From: Paragorgia papillata
Lineage: Eukaryota > Cnidaria > Anthozoa > Scleralcyonacea > Coralliidae
Reading direction: 5' to 3'
Assembly: GCA_035771165.1 (NCBI GenBank)
Contig: JAWNZC010000030.1
Location: forward strand, 358,501-422,500
Length of the DNA: 64,000 nt
Under the pieces are notes generated by a model that worked only from the letters and a program-made list of their open reading frames with translations, had not been told where the DNA came from and did no database searches. Positions 52,694 to 63,539 of this stretch are shown in pieces (position 1 is the first letter of the stretch; each line of letters starts with the position of its first letter). Made by a program: the position numbers and the translations under genes.

Positions 52694-53156
52694 CCTCTTT
52701 TATTTTATTTTAAAAACAAAAATTACAATTCTTCCCTAAAATCTTGAAAAACCATTTTTTCAAAATTTATCAAAAGCCCTCGCCAAAAGCCCTCGCCAAA
52801 AGCCCTCGCCAAAAGCCCCCTCCAAAAGCTTCCCCAAAACCCCTCGCCAAAAGCCCCCTCCCGGAAAAAATGTTCGGGAAAGTCTTCGGCAAATTCTTCG
52901 GAAAGTCTTCGGCAAAATCTTCGGCAAATTCTTCGGAAAGTCTTCGGACCCCTTCGGCAAAATTCTTCGGCAAATCCGGAGGCGAGCCGAAGCTGGGGCC
53001 ATCTTGGAAAACAACATGGCGGCCAAGGCGAGCCGAGCGAAGCGAACCGACCAAAGGGAGGCGAGCGAAGCTGAAGGCGAGCCCCTCCCCTCCTGGAAAT
53101 GATGGCGGCCATCTTGGATTTGGAAACGGTCCCAGAATCCGCCTTTATACCCTACT
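52691..53156 (-). repeat. Polinton right inverted terminal repeat
   Basis: 466 bp, inverse of 33751-34216, ending CCCTACT at the host junction. Confidence 0.95.
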
Positions 53157-53725
53157 TATGGTGACAATGTTTGTATGGTGACAATGTTTGTATGGTGACA
53201 ATGTTTGTATGGTGACAATGTTTGTATGGTGTTAATGTTTGTATGGTGACAATGTTTGTATGGTGACAATGTTTGTATGGTGACAATGTTTGTATGGTGA
53301 CAATGTTTGCATGGTGACAATGTTTGCATGGTGACAATGTTTGTATGGTGACAATGTTTGCATGGTGACAATGTTTGTATGGTGACAATGTTTGTATGGT
53401 GACAATGTTTGTATGGTGACAATGTTTGCATGGTGACAATGTTTGTATGGTGACAATGTTTGCATGGTGACAATGTTTGTATGGTGACAATGTTTGCATT
53501 TGACAATGTTTGTATGGTGACAATGTTTGCATGGTGTCAATGTTTGTATGGTGACAATGTTTGTATGGTGACAATGTTTGTATGGTGACAATGTTTGCAT
53601 GGTGTCAATGTTTGCATGGTGACAATGTTTGTATGGTGACAATGTTTGTATGGTGACAATGTTTGTATGGTGACAATGTTTGTATGGTGACAATGTTTGC
53701 ATTTGACAATGTTTGCATGGTGACA
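53157..53725. repeat. 17-bp minisatellite, right of Polinton, with target duplication
   Basis: The first six bases (53157-53162, TATGGT) duplicate the left flank. About 33 more units of the GGTGACAATGTTTGTAT repeat follow, some with GCAT in place of GTAT. Confidence 0.95.
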
Positions 53726-53807
53726 ATTATAATAGAAGCACAATCGACGTTTTGTAGTTCGGCATACCGTATCGTTTCCTGTGAATCTTTCAATTTTCTT
53801 GTTACAG

Positions 53808-53883
53808 CACCTCTTCCTCCGCCAGAAAAAAACGACGAAAGCTACACAGTTACATTGCGGAAACCAAAAAAGAGTGCGATAAT
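53808..53883 (+). CDS. RPTP exon 13: start of membrane-proximal module
   Basis: Phase 1 in (after exon 12, across the Polinton-bearing intron), phase 2 out at GTAAGT. It encodes APLPPPEKNDESYTVTLRKP. The Pro-rich start followed by a beta strand mirrors exon 9 (SNKTYYSLNINLEKP), so the two extracellular modules are paralogous. Confidence 0.75.
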
Positions 53884-53909
53884 GTAAGTTTAAGTCTTGA
53901 ACCTTACCT

Positions 53910-54505
53910 CATGAGCTTCACTTCACTTCACTTCACTTCACTCCACTTCACTTCACTCCACTTCATTTCACTTCACTTCACTTCATTTCACTTCACTTCA
54001 CTTCTCTTCACTTCTCTTCACATCACTTCACTTCACTTCATTTCACTTCACTTCACTTCACTTCACTTCACTTCACTTCACCTCACCTCACCTCACCTCA
54101 CCTCACCTCACCTCACCTCACCTCACCTCACCTCACCTCGCTTCGCTTCACTTCACTTCACTTCACTTCACTTCACTTCACTTCACTTCACCTCACCTCA
54201 CCTCACTTCACTTCACTGCACTTCATTCCCTTTCCTTTACCTTCCCTTCCCCTCCCCTCCCCTCCCCTCCCCTCCCCTCCCCTCCCCTCCCCTCCCCTCC
54301 CCTCCCCTCCCCTCCCCTCCCCTCCCCTCCCCTCCCCTCCCCTCCCCTCCCCTCCCCTCACCTCCCCTCACCTCACCTCACTTCACCTCACTTCGCTTCA
54401 CTCCACTCTATTTAACTCTACTCTACTCCACTCCACTCTACTTCACTTCACTTCCCTTTATTTCTCTTCACTCCACTCCACTTTACTTTATTTGTATTTT
54501 TCGTT
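53910..54505. repeat. (CACTT)n, (CACCT)n and (CCCCT)n pentanucleotide array
   Basis: About 590 bp of related pentamers that shift from CACTT through CACCT to CCCCT and back. It ends next to the exon 14 acceptor. Confidence 0.97.
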
Positions 54506-54510
54506 TAAAG

Positions 54511-54793
54511 AAATGTCAAGTTGATAGTCCTCCAACTTCAGTCAGAGTCCACCATTCCAACACCTCCTGAAGAAATTGAACTAGTTAAATTTTCTGAGGT
54601 TAAAAAGGAAGATGACAATGTGGCCTTCGTTGCTATGGAGATCAACGTGGATGATTTTAAAGAAAACACAATGAATGTCACACTTAAGTTTTCTGATGCT
54701 AAAAAGCGTCGTAGAAGGGCGTCTGAGTCTAATGTTGTATTGGATCAGGATTTGGTATATCGCGCTGCACAGTTCAACTATGACGCGTCAGAA
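54511..54793 (+). CDS. RPTP exon 14: membrane-proximal module with polybasic cleavage-like site
   Basis: Phase 2 in, phase 0 out. It encodes VKLIVLQLQSES, VKFSEVKKEDDNVAFVAMEI and then DAKKRRRRASES, a furin-type R-x-R/K-R site. Many RPTPs are cleaved extracellularly at a similar membrane-proximal position (family knowledge), leaving a non-covalent heterodimer. Confidence 0.8.
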
Positions 54794-54817
54794 GTAAGAT
54801 ACCAATGGGAGATTGAG

Positions 54818-55092
<275 letters not shown>

Positions 55093-55169
55093 CATTTGAA
55101 TAAAGGATTTAATGCATCTGTCAGAAAAATGAAATATAGGTTTATCATATTATTTACAATTTTTTTTAG

Positions 55170-55215
55170 ACGCCATTTCCTTCTTATTGGAGCGAAACAT
55201 TTAGTGTTTCCAAAG
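55170..55215 (+). CDS. RPTP exon 15: short membrane-proximal exon
   Basis: Phase 0 in, phase 1 out. It encodes TPFPSYWSETFSVSK and is nearly identical to exon 380-425 of the upstream receptor gene. Confidence 0.8.
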
Positions 55216-55249
55216 GTAATCTTTATAAGAATAATTACTCACATAGAAA

Positions 55250-55660
55250 TGCGATGGTGATTGATGGTGATGATGATGGTAATGATGGTGATGGTGCTGG
55301 TGCTGGTAATGATGGTGATCGTGATGGTAGTAGTGGTGATGGTGATGGTGATGGTGATGGTGATGGTAGTAGTTGTGATGGTGATGATGATAATGGTGAT
55401 GGTAGTAGTGGTGATGGTGGTGGTGATAGTTATGATGATGATGATGGTGATGATGATGGCGATGATAGTGATGGTGGTCGTGATGGTGATGATGATGATG
55501 ATGATGATGGTGGTGATGATGATGGTGATGATGGTGATTATGATGATGGTGATGATGGTGATAGTGATGTTGATGATGACGGTGATGATGATGATGACGG
55601 TGATGATGGTGGTGATTATGATTGTGGTGGTGATAGTAATAGTGAGGATATACCAATGAA
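55250..55660. repeat. (GGTGAT)n array
   Basis: GATGGT/GATGAT triplet repeat; also begins at the matching place after exon 380-425, where it is much shorter. Confidence 0.95.
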
Positions 55661-55798
55661 CCAACGAACGAACTGACGAACAGACAGACCCACTGGCGTA
55701 GGGATGAAAGGAAATATTACTATTGTTTTCATGTATCATATAAATCAAATATAAATAAATTTGACGCGCAATCTTTGATAATTCTATATTTTATGGAG

Positions 55799-55913
55799 AT
55801 GTTGGCACTCCTCCTGGTGATGGTAATGACAATGGTACTTTAATTGCAATTATTGTTGCTGTGGCTGCAGCTGTTATTCTTTTGGTAATCGTTGGAATTA
55901 TAGTTTGGAAAAG
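55799..55913 (+). CDS. RPTP exon 16: transmembrane helix
   Basis: Phase 1 in, phase 2 out. It encodes DVGTPPGDGNDNG, then the helix TLIAIIVAVAAAVILLVIVG followed by IIVWKR stop-transfer. The acceptor (TTTATGGAG) has a poor polypyrimidine tract, but the frame and content are convincing. Confidence 0.8.
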
Positions 55914-56169
55914 GTAGAGCAATTGTTTGTACAGAGTTTCTTACCACAATCAAATAACTAAATATAATTATAGAACTGATACATGAACTCCCCTCCTTCT
56001 TATACAAACACTTTTCATGTACATAACTTCAATTTAACTGCATGTCATATGCAAACGCTGCAACTTACAGAGTTGGAAAAAGTATTCAACCTTCCTCCGG
56101 ATGGGTTTTTAAATTTAGATAACCTTCCTCAAAATATATAGCGAGAATTTTGTGTTTTGCAACGTTCAT

Positions 56170-57003
56170 AAATACTGCGTGAGTTTTGCAGTACCTTGAT
56201 TTTCTAGGTTTTCCTAGGTAAGCTTTGGCATACTACAATAGCTACTAATAACTGACCGCTGCTGACTGATAGCCTGCCAACTACCCTCGACTGCTGCGAA
56301 GATACAGACATCACAGCAGACATCAGCGTACATGTCTCACACATGTAACTGCTGCCACTGCCAGTGCTGCATAATTGTTGGTTAGCCAATGTTTTGCTGT
56401 AAATCGTATTTTTTCTCGACACCTTGCTTGATCAATTGTAACTTTCTCAGATTACCGAATGTGTTGTTTCACGTGTTTTCACTTTAAACCTTCCTCACTA
56501 AAGTAAACCTTCCTCCGGGTGGTATCCGCATACCCGCAGCTTTTCTTCCAACTCTGGCCACTTAAGAAGCGCATATGACTATGAGTTTAAAGGTAAAGCA
56601 TTGGGGCTATTTTCATCCTTACTCGCAGCCAGTGGTTGAATTACGAAGGACTCAGATCAACGTGGCCGTGTCGAGGCATATCAAAGGCGCTCCAAGCAGC
56701 CGCCATACGACACAGTTCAGACCACGAATCACAGTTGCCTAGTTTCTAGGCCTTTCGTTTCCGCCACGAGCTTGGCCGCGTAGTCGGTTTGGGTTCTAGG
56801 ATCACAGCTAAAGGCCTATCTACATGATACGATTGTTGTATACGATTGTCATTCTGGCGTATGGAATTTTGTGTACGTGACACAATTCTTGTTCATGATT
56901 CGATGGTGAATGTCGAAAAACGTCGTTTACACGATTGGCGCTGAATCACATACATCACGATGACAATCGTATCCGACAATCGTACCGTGTAGAAAGACCT
57001 TAA
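56170..57003. repeat. Intronic stretch with MITE at about 56811-57003
   Basis: From 56811 the sequence AAAGGCCTATCTACATGATACGATTGT is inverted at its end as ACAATCGTACCGTGTAGAAAGACCTT, a MITE of about 190 bp. The rest (56170-56810) shows no gene. Confidence 0.6.
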
Positions 57004-57111
57004 GATGTAAGTGTTGTTTGACGGAGGGAGGAAAACTAGAAAACCCTCGAAGCACAGAAGAGATCAACTACAACTCTACTCACATGAGTCGCAAGCTCGA
57101 GAACGGAGTCA

Positions 57112-57168
57112 TTATTCCCAAGCGGTCACCCATCCAAGTACTAACCCTATCCAACCGGGCTTAACTTT
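57112..57168 (-). pseudogene. 5S rRNA-derived fragment
   Basis: TTCCCAAGCGGTCACCCATCCAAGTACTAACC is the reverse complement of the well-conserved 3' half of 5S rRNA (GGTTAGTACTTGGATGGG...). Only about 55 bp match and the 5' half is missing, so it is a SINE3-type or retroposed piece. Confidence 0.75.
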
Positions 57169-57179
57169 GGAAGTTACCA

Positions 57180-57470
57180 CTTTAACTTTGGAAGCTACCA
57201 CTTAGGAAGCACATATGACTATGAATTTACAACCTTAGCTCTCCATCTGAGCCTCAGTAGCTCAATGGTTAGAGCGTCGAACTGGTCATTAGAATGTTGC
57301 AGGTTTGAACCCTGTCTGGGATCTCAGAAATCTTTTCTGCATTAGTATTTGAGCTTGATGAACGTCCACCAAACGTCTGTTCCATTACACCAAGCTCACA
57401 AACGTACCACATACACTACATGTATACGTACAACTCATCATTTTAACTACATCTCATATGCAAACGCTAC
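57180..57470 (+). repeat. tRNA-derived SINE, copy 1
   Basis: The tRNA-like head (57251-57326) has an A box AGCTCAATGGTTAGAGC and B box GGTTTGAACCC. The tail continues with CTTGATGAACGTCCACCAAAC and GTACCACATACACTACATG. The head folds as a tRNA cloverleaf with GGT in the anticodon position (Thr-like) in copy 2, but flanks and multiple copies indicate a SINE. Confidence 0.75.
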
Positions 57471-57645
57471 CACTTAGGAAGCACATATGACTATGAATTT
57501 ACAACCTTAGCTCTCCATCTGAGCCTCAGTAACTCAATGGTTAGAGCGTCTAACTGGTCATTAGAAGGTTGAAGGTTTGATCCCTGTCTGGGGCTCAGAA
57601 ACGTTTTCTGAGTATTTAAGCTTGGTGAACGTCTACCAAACGACT
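57471..57645 (+). repeat. tRNA-derived SINE, copy 2
   Basis: Head at 57521-57598 with a seven-pair acceptor stem GCCTCAG/CTGGGGC and stem TCTAA/TTAGA around loop CTGGTCA. Followed by a shortened tail. Confidence 0.75.
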
Positions 57646-57646
57646 G

Positions 57647-58042
57647 TTAGGCCCTGTTTACATGAAGAGGTTTGAGTGTTCAAGTCAAATCTCCCACTCC
57701 TTGTTTTGTTTACATGAAGAAGATTGAAAGTTTTCGATCTGATCGAAACGGATGACTGAAGTCAATCCACGCAGTTGAGTGGATTGACTTAAGATTGAAG
57801 CAAGGATCGACTTGAATGACTCCAATCTGATTCATCTAATGACTTGATACGTATGAGTGAAGTTGGTGCGTGTCGTGCTAAATGGCAGACATTCAAGGAA
57901 GCACAGAAAATAGTGTTCCAAAACCGAAAACAAAGTTCCAAGCAGATCGGATTCTCCAAGTAAACATGTGCCTGGATTGACTTCACTCGCGTTTTTCGAC
58001 CCGATTGCACTGTGAATCCTCTTCATGTAAACAGCGCCTTAA
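57647..58042. mobile_element. MITE with GGCCCTGTTTACATGAAGAG termini
   Basis: Left GGCCCTGTTTACATGAAGAGG, right CCTCTTCATGTAAACAGCGCC, flanked by TTA/TTAA. It abuts the next MITE at the shared TTAA (58039-58042). Confidence 0.8.
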
Positions 58043-58489
58043 CGCCTGGCCAAACGCTTTCAACATTTCATTCAACATCGTTCAACATTGTTGAATTCAA
58101 CCGTGATTCAACATGTTGAAAGCGTTTGGCCACCCTGTTGAATGATGTTGAATGATGTTGAACGTTGTTGAATGGTGTTGAATGATGTTGAACGAAATTT
58201 GAACATGTTCAAATTTTCGTTCAACACGCGTTCAACATTTCTATTTTTCTCAAATGTTGAAAGGTGCTGAACACATTTGGCCACATTTCATTCAACTTTG
58301 CAGTGAACAGAGACATGTGCCATGCGGGATATTGTCGATTCCAGCTTTTGTGGTAGCCCACGTTCAATTAATTGTCATTCATGAATGTTGGACGATGTTG
58401 AATTCATTTGGCCACTCGTGCTTTCAACATTATTCAACAATGTTGAATGATGTTGAATGCGATGTTGAAAGCGTTTGGCCAGGACTTAA
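58039..58489. mobile_element. MITE with CCTGGCCAAACGCTTTCAAC termini
   Basis: TTAA duplications at 58039-58042 and 58486-58489; inverted ends CCTGGCCAAACGC...GCGTTTGGCCAGG. The body is TGTTGAA words. TTAA suggests a Kolobok/piggyBac-type source (inference). Confidence 0.8.
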
Positions 58490-58610
58490 CATTACACCAA
58501 GCTCACAAACGTACCACATACACTATACATGTATACCTATCACATCTAACGTTAGAAAAACGTGTTACTAACAAGTGTTTTTGAGTGGTAAAATGTTTGC
58601 ATTTTTCTAG

Positions 58611-58768
58611 GAGATCTCATCGCAATTATTCGAAGAGCGCCATAGATGTTGACAAGGATAATGCTGAAGTAGTTGTTGCGTTTGAAAATGTCATGGATAA
58701 TCCTGATGGCGAGCCTGTGGTCAGGGTAAATAATGCTTCAAACGATGTGATCTATTCGAATGAAACTG
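58611..58768 (+). CDS. RPTP exon 17: cytoplasmic juxtamembrane segment
   Basis: Phase 2 in, phase 1 out. It encodes RSHRNYSKSAIDVDKD, an acidic middle, and NDVIYSNETG; the Tyr is in an acidic/polar context. Confidence 0.8.
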
Positions 58769-58810
58769 GTAAGTTGATTCAATAAGCATGAAGATTGAGA
58801 GGATAATAAA

Positions 58811-59266
58811 CTACACGCGTAAAAATCTTTGTTACAGCATTGTTGCCTGAACAATGCTGTAACAACTTGTTGACATATGTGAACAACATTGATAAATGAA
58901 CAACATTGTTCATCATTGTTTCAACAAGTTGTTACAGCTTGATGAAACAACAACCGTTGTTCACGCATGTTGTAACAACCAAAGAACGTGTTGATACATC
59001 AACCATGTTCACCATTGTTGTAACATTGTTGTTCATCGTTGTTATTTCGTCATGCTGTTACAACATGTTGTATCATGTGCGAACAACGTTGTTGGCTATA
59101 AAAATGTGCTGTTGGAACAACTTGTTCATGACTGTTGATTTATCCGTGAGCAAGTTCTTCGAACAATAAGTGAACAACTTGTTGACAACTTGTTCACGGC
59201 GAGCAGCACAACATTGTTCACGCCTGTTGACAACCGTGAACAATTTGTGCGTTTTTACGCGTGTAG
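58811..59266. mobile_element. MITE rich in TTGTT/AACAA (copy 2, both ends intact)
   Basis: Ends CTACACGCGTAAAAA ... TTTTTACGCGTGTAG; shares the body with 28125-28582. Confidence 0.85.
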
Positions 59267-60857
59267 GCGATATCTCTACTGAAACTGCGTTCTTAGGATA
59301 TTTATTACTCGGCCTATCTGTGGTAGATCGCGTCTAGGTTTCGGCTCCGTTTATGTGTTTTGTTTTTTTGTCACACGAAATTGCTTCCCATCAGCCTTTG
59401 GGAAACTGTGAGGCACGTAATGCAGCCATTGTAGCGTGGTCGAATATGCGAGTTCTTTCTTTTGAATAGCTTTACCTTTGGATGAAGTGTTTTCGAATCA
59501 TGATCTCGAACGTTATTGGAATATTTTGCAAGTGATCGGGTTATAGTCGATCAGTAATGCGGCTGACAATTCTCTTCATCATAAATATGCTTACAATGTT
59601 TACAACTGCATAGACGGCCGGCCAAGGCTTCAAAATATTACTTTTGATGGCATTTTTTGTTACAAGCAGGCAACCATGCCAAATCGTATCGGATAGTGCA
59701 TACTTTGAAGGTGAGGGGGGTTGCCATCTGTAATTATTGATTTATATACTAAAATATAGAGCTTTTTGAAAGTACAATGTGATGGACGGGATATCTGTAA
59801 AGAGCTGTCTAATATACGTTTGTGTTTTATTTGAATTGCTAAATTCAGTCTCGTTCCCAGAGCCCACGTTCCCCACCCGGGAAACGAGAGACTCTGGGAT
59901 AATCCGTTTCAAATCGATATTTCATTGGCTGATGAACACAGTGAACTCTATATAACTGTTCTTCCGGATCACAAGAATCCTGTGATGGCGTGAACGGATT
60001 ATCCCAGAGTCTCTCGTTTCCCGGGTGGGGAACGTGGCCTCTGGGAACGAGATTGTGCTAAATTCAGAATGCATCCAATCAGCGTGCGTGAAATTCTGAT
60101 TATTCTAATACGCATAACTCACAATCATAAACAAACAAGAAACATGGCGCAAATTCACCTAAATATAACACTTCGAAGAACAGCCATAACAAGCCGCCAA
60201 CTTTTTGTTACACGCAGGCAACCACCACAGAAATGTAGCTTAGACATTGATCAAGATGACTAGACAGGTTGCCTTTCGTGTATCACAAGATAGCACTGTT
60301 GAACCGCCAGAACCGGTGGGTTAAATGTCTAAGGAACAATATAAGTAACACTACACTGTAGTACAAAAGCTCAGCTTTATAACAGTAGATACATGGCGGC
60401 ACCGGCAAATTATCAAAATAAAACGAAGTAATTTACGAATATGAGACTTTCCTGTAGCTGCCAGATCTAATAAATTTCTGATTCTTTGCGAGCTTATGTT
60501 GATGTAGCTTTTCTTCGAAGTGTTATATTTAGGTGTATTTACTCCATATTTCTTGTTTGTTTATGGTTGTGAGTTATGCGAATTAGGTTAATCATAACTT
60601 CACGCACGCTGATTGGATGCAATTCTGAAGTGAGCCATTCAAAATAGAACACCAACGTAGTTTGCATGACTCCACAGAAATCCCATCCATTCCAACGTGT
60701 TTTTAAAAAACCATAAATTTTAGTATATAAATTCAAAATTACGGCAGGCAACCCCCCTCACGTTCAAAGTATATACTATCCGATACGATCTGGCATGGTT
60801 GCCTGCTTGTAACAAAAAATGCCATATATAATATAATAATATATATAATAAGCACCG
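59267..60857. mobile_element. Fold-back region with a nested MITE
   Basis: Arms 59647-59729 and 60740-60824 are inverted (GTTACAAGCAGGCAACCATG...; GGTGAGGGGGGTTGCC). A second inverted pair sits inside (about 60070-60240 against 60480-60630). A third, self-contained inverted element (59850-60056) has ends TCTCGTTCCCAGAG...CTCTGGGAACGAGA and arms CCACCCGGGAAACGAGAGACTCTGG. No gene. Confidence 0.75.
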
Positions 60858-61140
60858 GATACTTGAATCTGCCGAATCCGACACTATAGGTTTTTTCTAC
60901 CAAATATATTAGATCCGTTGTTTAATTTTCGGGAGAACGGCCTTGTTGTTTACATTACTATATTAGCAAACCTTCGGCGCTTCCTGCACTGCTGCAGTTC
61001 ATATAAGACCATACATTCAATTTGTCACAATCTATGTAATTATGCATTGCCATATAGTATTGCTAGAGTACGCACAGGCTACGCCAAGCTGTCAGAAACT
61101 AGTAGTCCGCGTGAACGCATGAGCAGGCGTCTTGTTAATT
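60858..61140. repeat. Truncated copy of the AACAAGACGCC MITE
   Basis: Matches 22560-22818 (CCGACACTATAGG to GGCGTCTTGTT) with the left end missing. It ends 26 bp before exon 18. Confidence 0.8.
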
Positions 61141-61165
61141 TATTTATTTGGTGTTTTTTGTCCAG

Positions 61166-61727
<562 letters not shown>

Positions 61728-61729
61728 TG

Positions 61730-61955
61730 AAACGTCAGTATTTTGTTATCAAAACTAATCTCGGCAGTTTACAATCTTTTCACTTTGCTCTATCTAAAAC
61801 ACTGCCTACACAACACTCTACTTTTTACTCTGATGAAGGGCTCTGCTTGCAACGTCAGTATTTCATTATCAAAACTATTCTCAGCAGTTTACCATCTTTT
61901 CACTTTGCTCTATCCAAAACACTGCCTACACAGCACGGCCTACACACTAATATCT
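61730..61955. repeat. 118-bp direct duplication
   Basis: Two copies of CGTCAGTATTT...CTTTTCACTTTGCTCTATC...AACACTGCCTACACA. Confidence 0.85.
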
Positions 61956-61996
61956 TTGTAGTTAAAATGAATTATTAAAATCCTTTATCTTTACAG

Positions 61997-62084
61997 GAAT
62001 TGCCTAGAACTTCTGAAGCAAGTTGGGATATTGCTAAGAGACCTTTGAACAAGAAGAACAATCGATATGGAAACATTGTTACTT
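61997..62084 (+). CDS. RPTP exon 19: PTP domain
   Basis: Phase 0 in, phase 1 out. It encodes SEASWDIAKRPLNKKNNRYGNIVT, the N.......KNRYGNI motif at the start of PTP catalytic domains. Confidence 0.9.
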
Positions 62085-62251
62085 GTAAGAACAAAGAATA
62101 ATTCGATACTTTTAAATTCTTTTTATTGCTATTTTTATTCCGTTTGATTTATTTTATCTTATGTAATAAAAATACTCGAAATGATGTAAAAAGAAAACAA
62201 AAGTTTAATTTTAAAAATACTGAATAAATGACTTTTTTTTGTTTTTCTTAG

Positions 62252-62319
62252 ATGACCATTCACGAGTAGTTCTTTCAGGCGACGAAAATAGTGATTATAT
62301 TAATGCCAGCTTTATTGAT
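62252..62319 (+). CDS. RPTP exon 20: PTP domain, continues beyond window
   Basis: Phase 1 in, phase 0 out at GTGAGT. It encodes YDHSRVVLSGDENSDYINASFID, the conserved YDH.RV.L......DYINAS.I block. The WPD loop and catalytic Cys are further right, outside the window. Confidence 0.92.
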
Positions 62320-62346
62320 GTGAGTTAAAGTGGTTTAGGGATTATC

Positions 62347-62741
62347 TTAAAGCCCCGCACAGACGACCAAGTTTTCCTTGACAAGTTCCTTGGTGGCTTT
62401 CCTTGCTCGTGTGTACGATGAACAAATGTTCTCCAACAAATTTCTTTGACAAGTTATAATTGCTCGTGTGTACGGTTGGACAAGTTTTCCTTGACGACAA
62501 TGATCACGTAATGAGCTTCGGAGATGAGTGCCCAATGACGTACTGTGCAATATCTTGTCAAGGTTTCCTTGACGACTATACACACGAACAATTTTTCTTG
62601 TTCAAAAGCTGGCATGACCAGCTTTTGAACAAAGCTCCTCGTCAAGGAAAAACTTGTCAATTTGTGTCGTGCACACGAACAAATAAAACTTGTCAAGGAA
62701 AAACTTGTCAAGGAAAACTTGGTCGTCTGTGCGGGGCTTAA
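62347..62741. mobile_element. MITE with AGCCCCGCACAGACGACC termini
   Basis: TTAA duplications (62347-62350, 62738-62741) and inverted ends AGCCCCGCACAGACGACCAA...TTGGTCGTCTGTGCGGGGCT, nearly perfect; TTGTCAAGGAAAA words inside. Confidence 0.88.
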
Positions 62742-62744
62742 AAG

Positions 62745-63460
62745 TTGTACGTATACATGTACACAAGTAACACGCAAGTTGTTACAAGGCTGTTCAACAG
62801 GCTATCACCGTCATGTGTTCGCACTGGCTGTCCCAGTCTGTTTAACATGTCCGTAACAGGTTGTTGACAACTTGTAACAAGGCTGATGACTCCAACAGGC
62901 TGATGACAAGTTGTTCCAACAACCTGTTATCGCTCTGCACTTAACAAGTTGTTAACAGGTTGATGCTAACAAGGTTGTAGCAGCTTCTTGAATGAACAGC
63001 AATGTTACAACTTGTTCCCAGCCTTGCTACAAGCCTGTTGCGAACACATCCTGTTGACAAGCTGTGAGATTTTTACGTGTGTAGTGCATGTGGTACGTTT
63101 GCGAGCTTGGTGTAATGTAAAGCCCGTTTGACCACCAGCTTGAGATCACTTGTGGTGCTTAACCACGTTGTGTTAGCTTGCGACTAATTTGATCTTGTTC
63201 AAATTTCATCGCAAGTTTTCTTCAACTTGCGAGAGCTTGTGGGTTGTTTGAACACAAGACACAAGTCGATGCAAGTCTGTCGTGCTCCGTCGCCGTAGAA
63301 ACTACCATGAGAACTTCCGAAAAGGCGTGGGAACTAGCGGAAGAGCAGAATTTGCGACGACTTGTGCCGATGTTTGACTGGTGGCATTGCAAGTTATCGT
63401 AAGCTAACTTGCGATGACTTGCGTTCTCGTTTGATTAGGGCTTAATCCTTAACCCAGCAT
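62745..63460. repeat. Further MITE fragments
   Basis: 62745-63085 is a diverged relative of the TTGTT/AACAA MITE (end ATTTTTACGTGTGTAG). 63115-63455 is an inverted element with ends AAGCCCGTTTGACC...GTTTGATTAGGGCTT and TTGCGA/TCGCAA words inside. Confidence 0.65.
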
Positions 63461-63539
63461 TATCCTTGTCAACATCCATGGCACTCTTCGAAGAATTGCG
63501 ATGAGATCTCCAAGAAATATACAAACATTTTACCACTCA

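Larger units (their letters stand above)
33751..53156 (+). mobile_element. Polinton/Maverick element, complete, 19.4 kb
   Basis: Supported by AGTAGGG...CCCTACT ends, 466-bp inverted terminal repeats, a 6-bp duplication, and the core gene set (protein-primed PolB, retroviral-type integrase, A32-like ATPase, capsid proteins). Polintons are self-synthesising DNA transposons that may also form virions (family knowledge). The left block (34.2-42.2 kb) is mostly structural, the middle has three leftward genes (42.2-44.3 kb), and the right block holds integrase, membrane and small regulatory-type proteins and the polymerase. Two structural genes carry single frameshifts, so this copy may be dead or the assembly may have indels. 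It lies in a host intron in the same sense as the host gene. Confidence 0.95.

Noticed and set aside
57251..57598. Functional tRNA-Thr genes
   Set aside because: The cloverleaf is nearly intact, but copies share long non-tRNA flanks, have mismatched T stems and recur as insertions; SINE heads are more likely.
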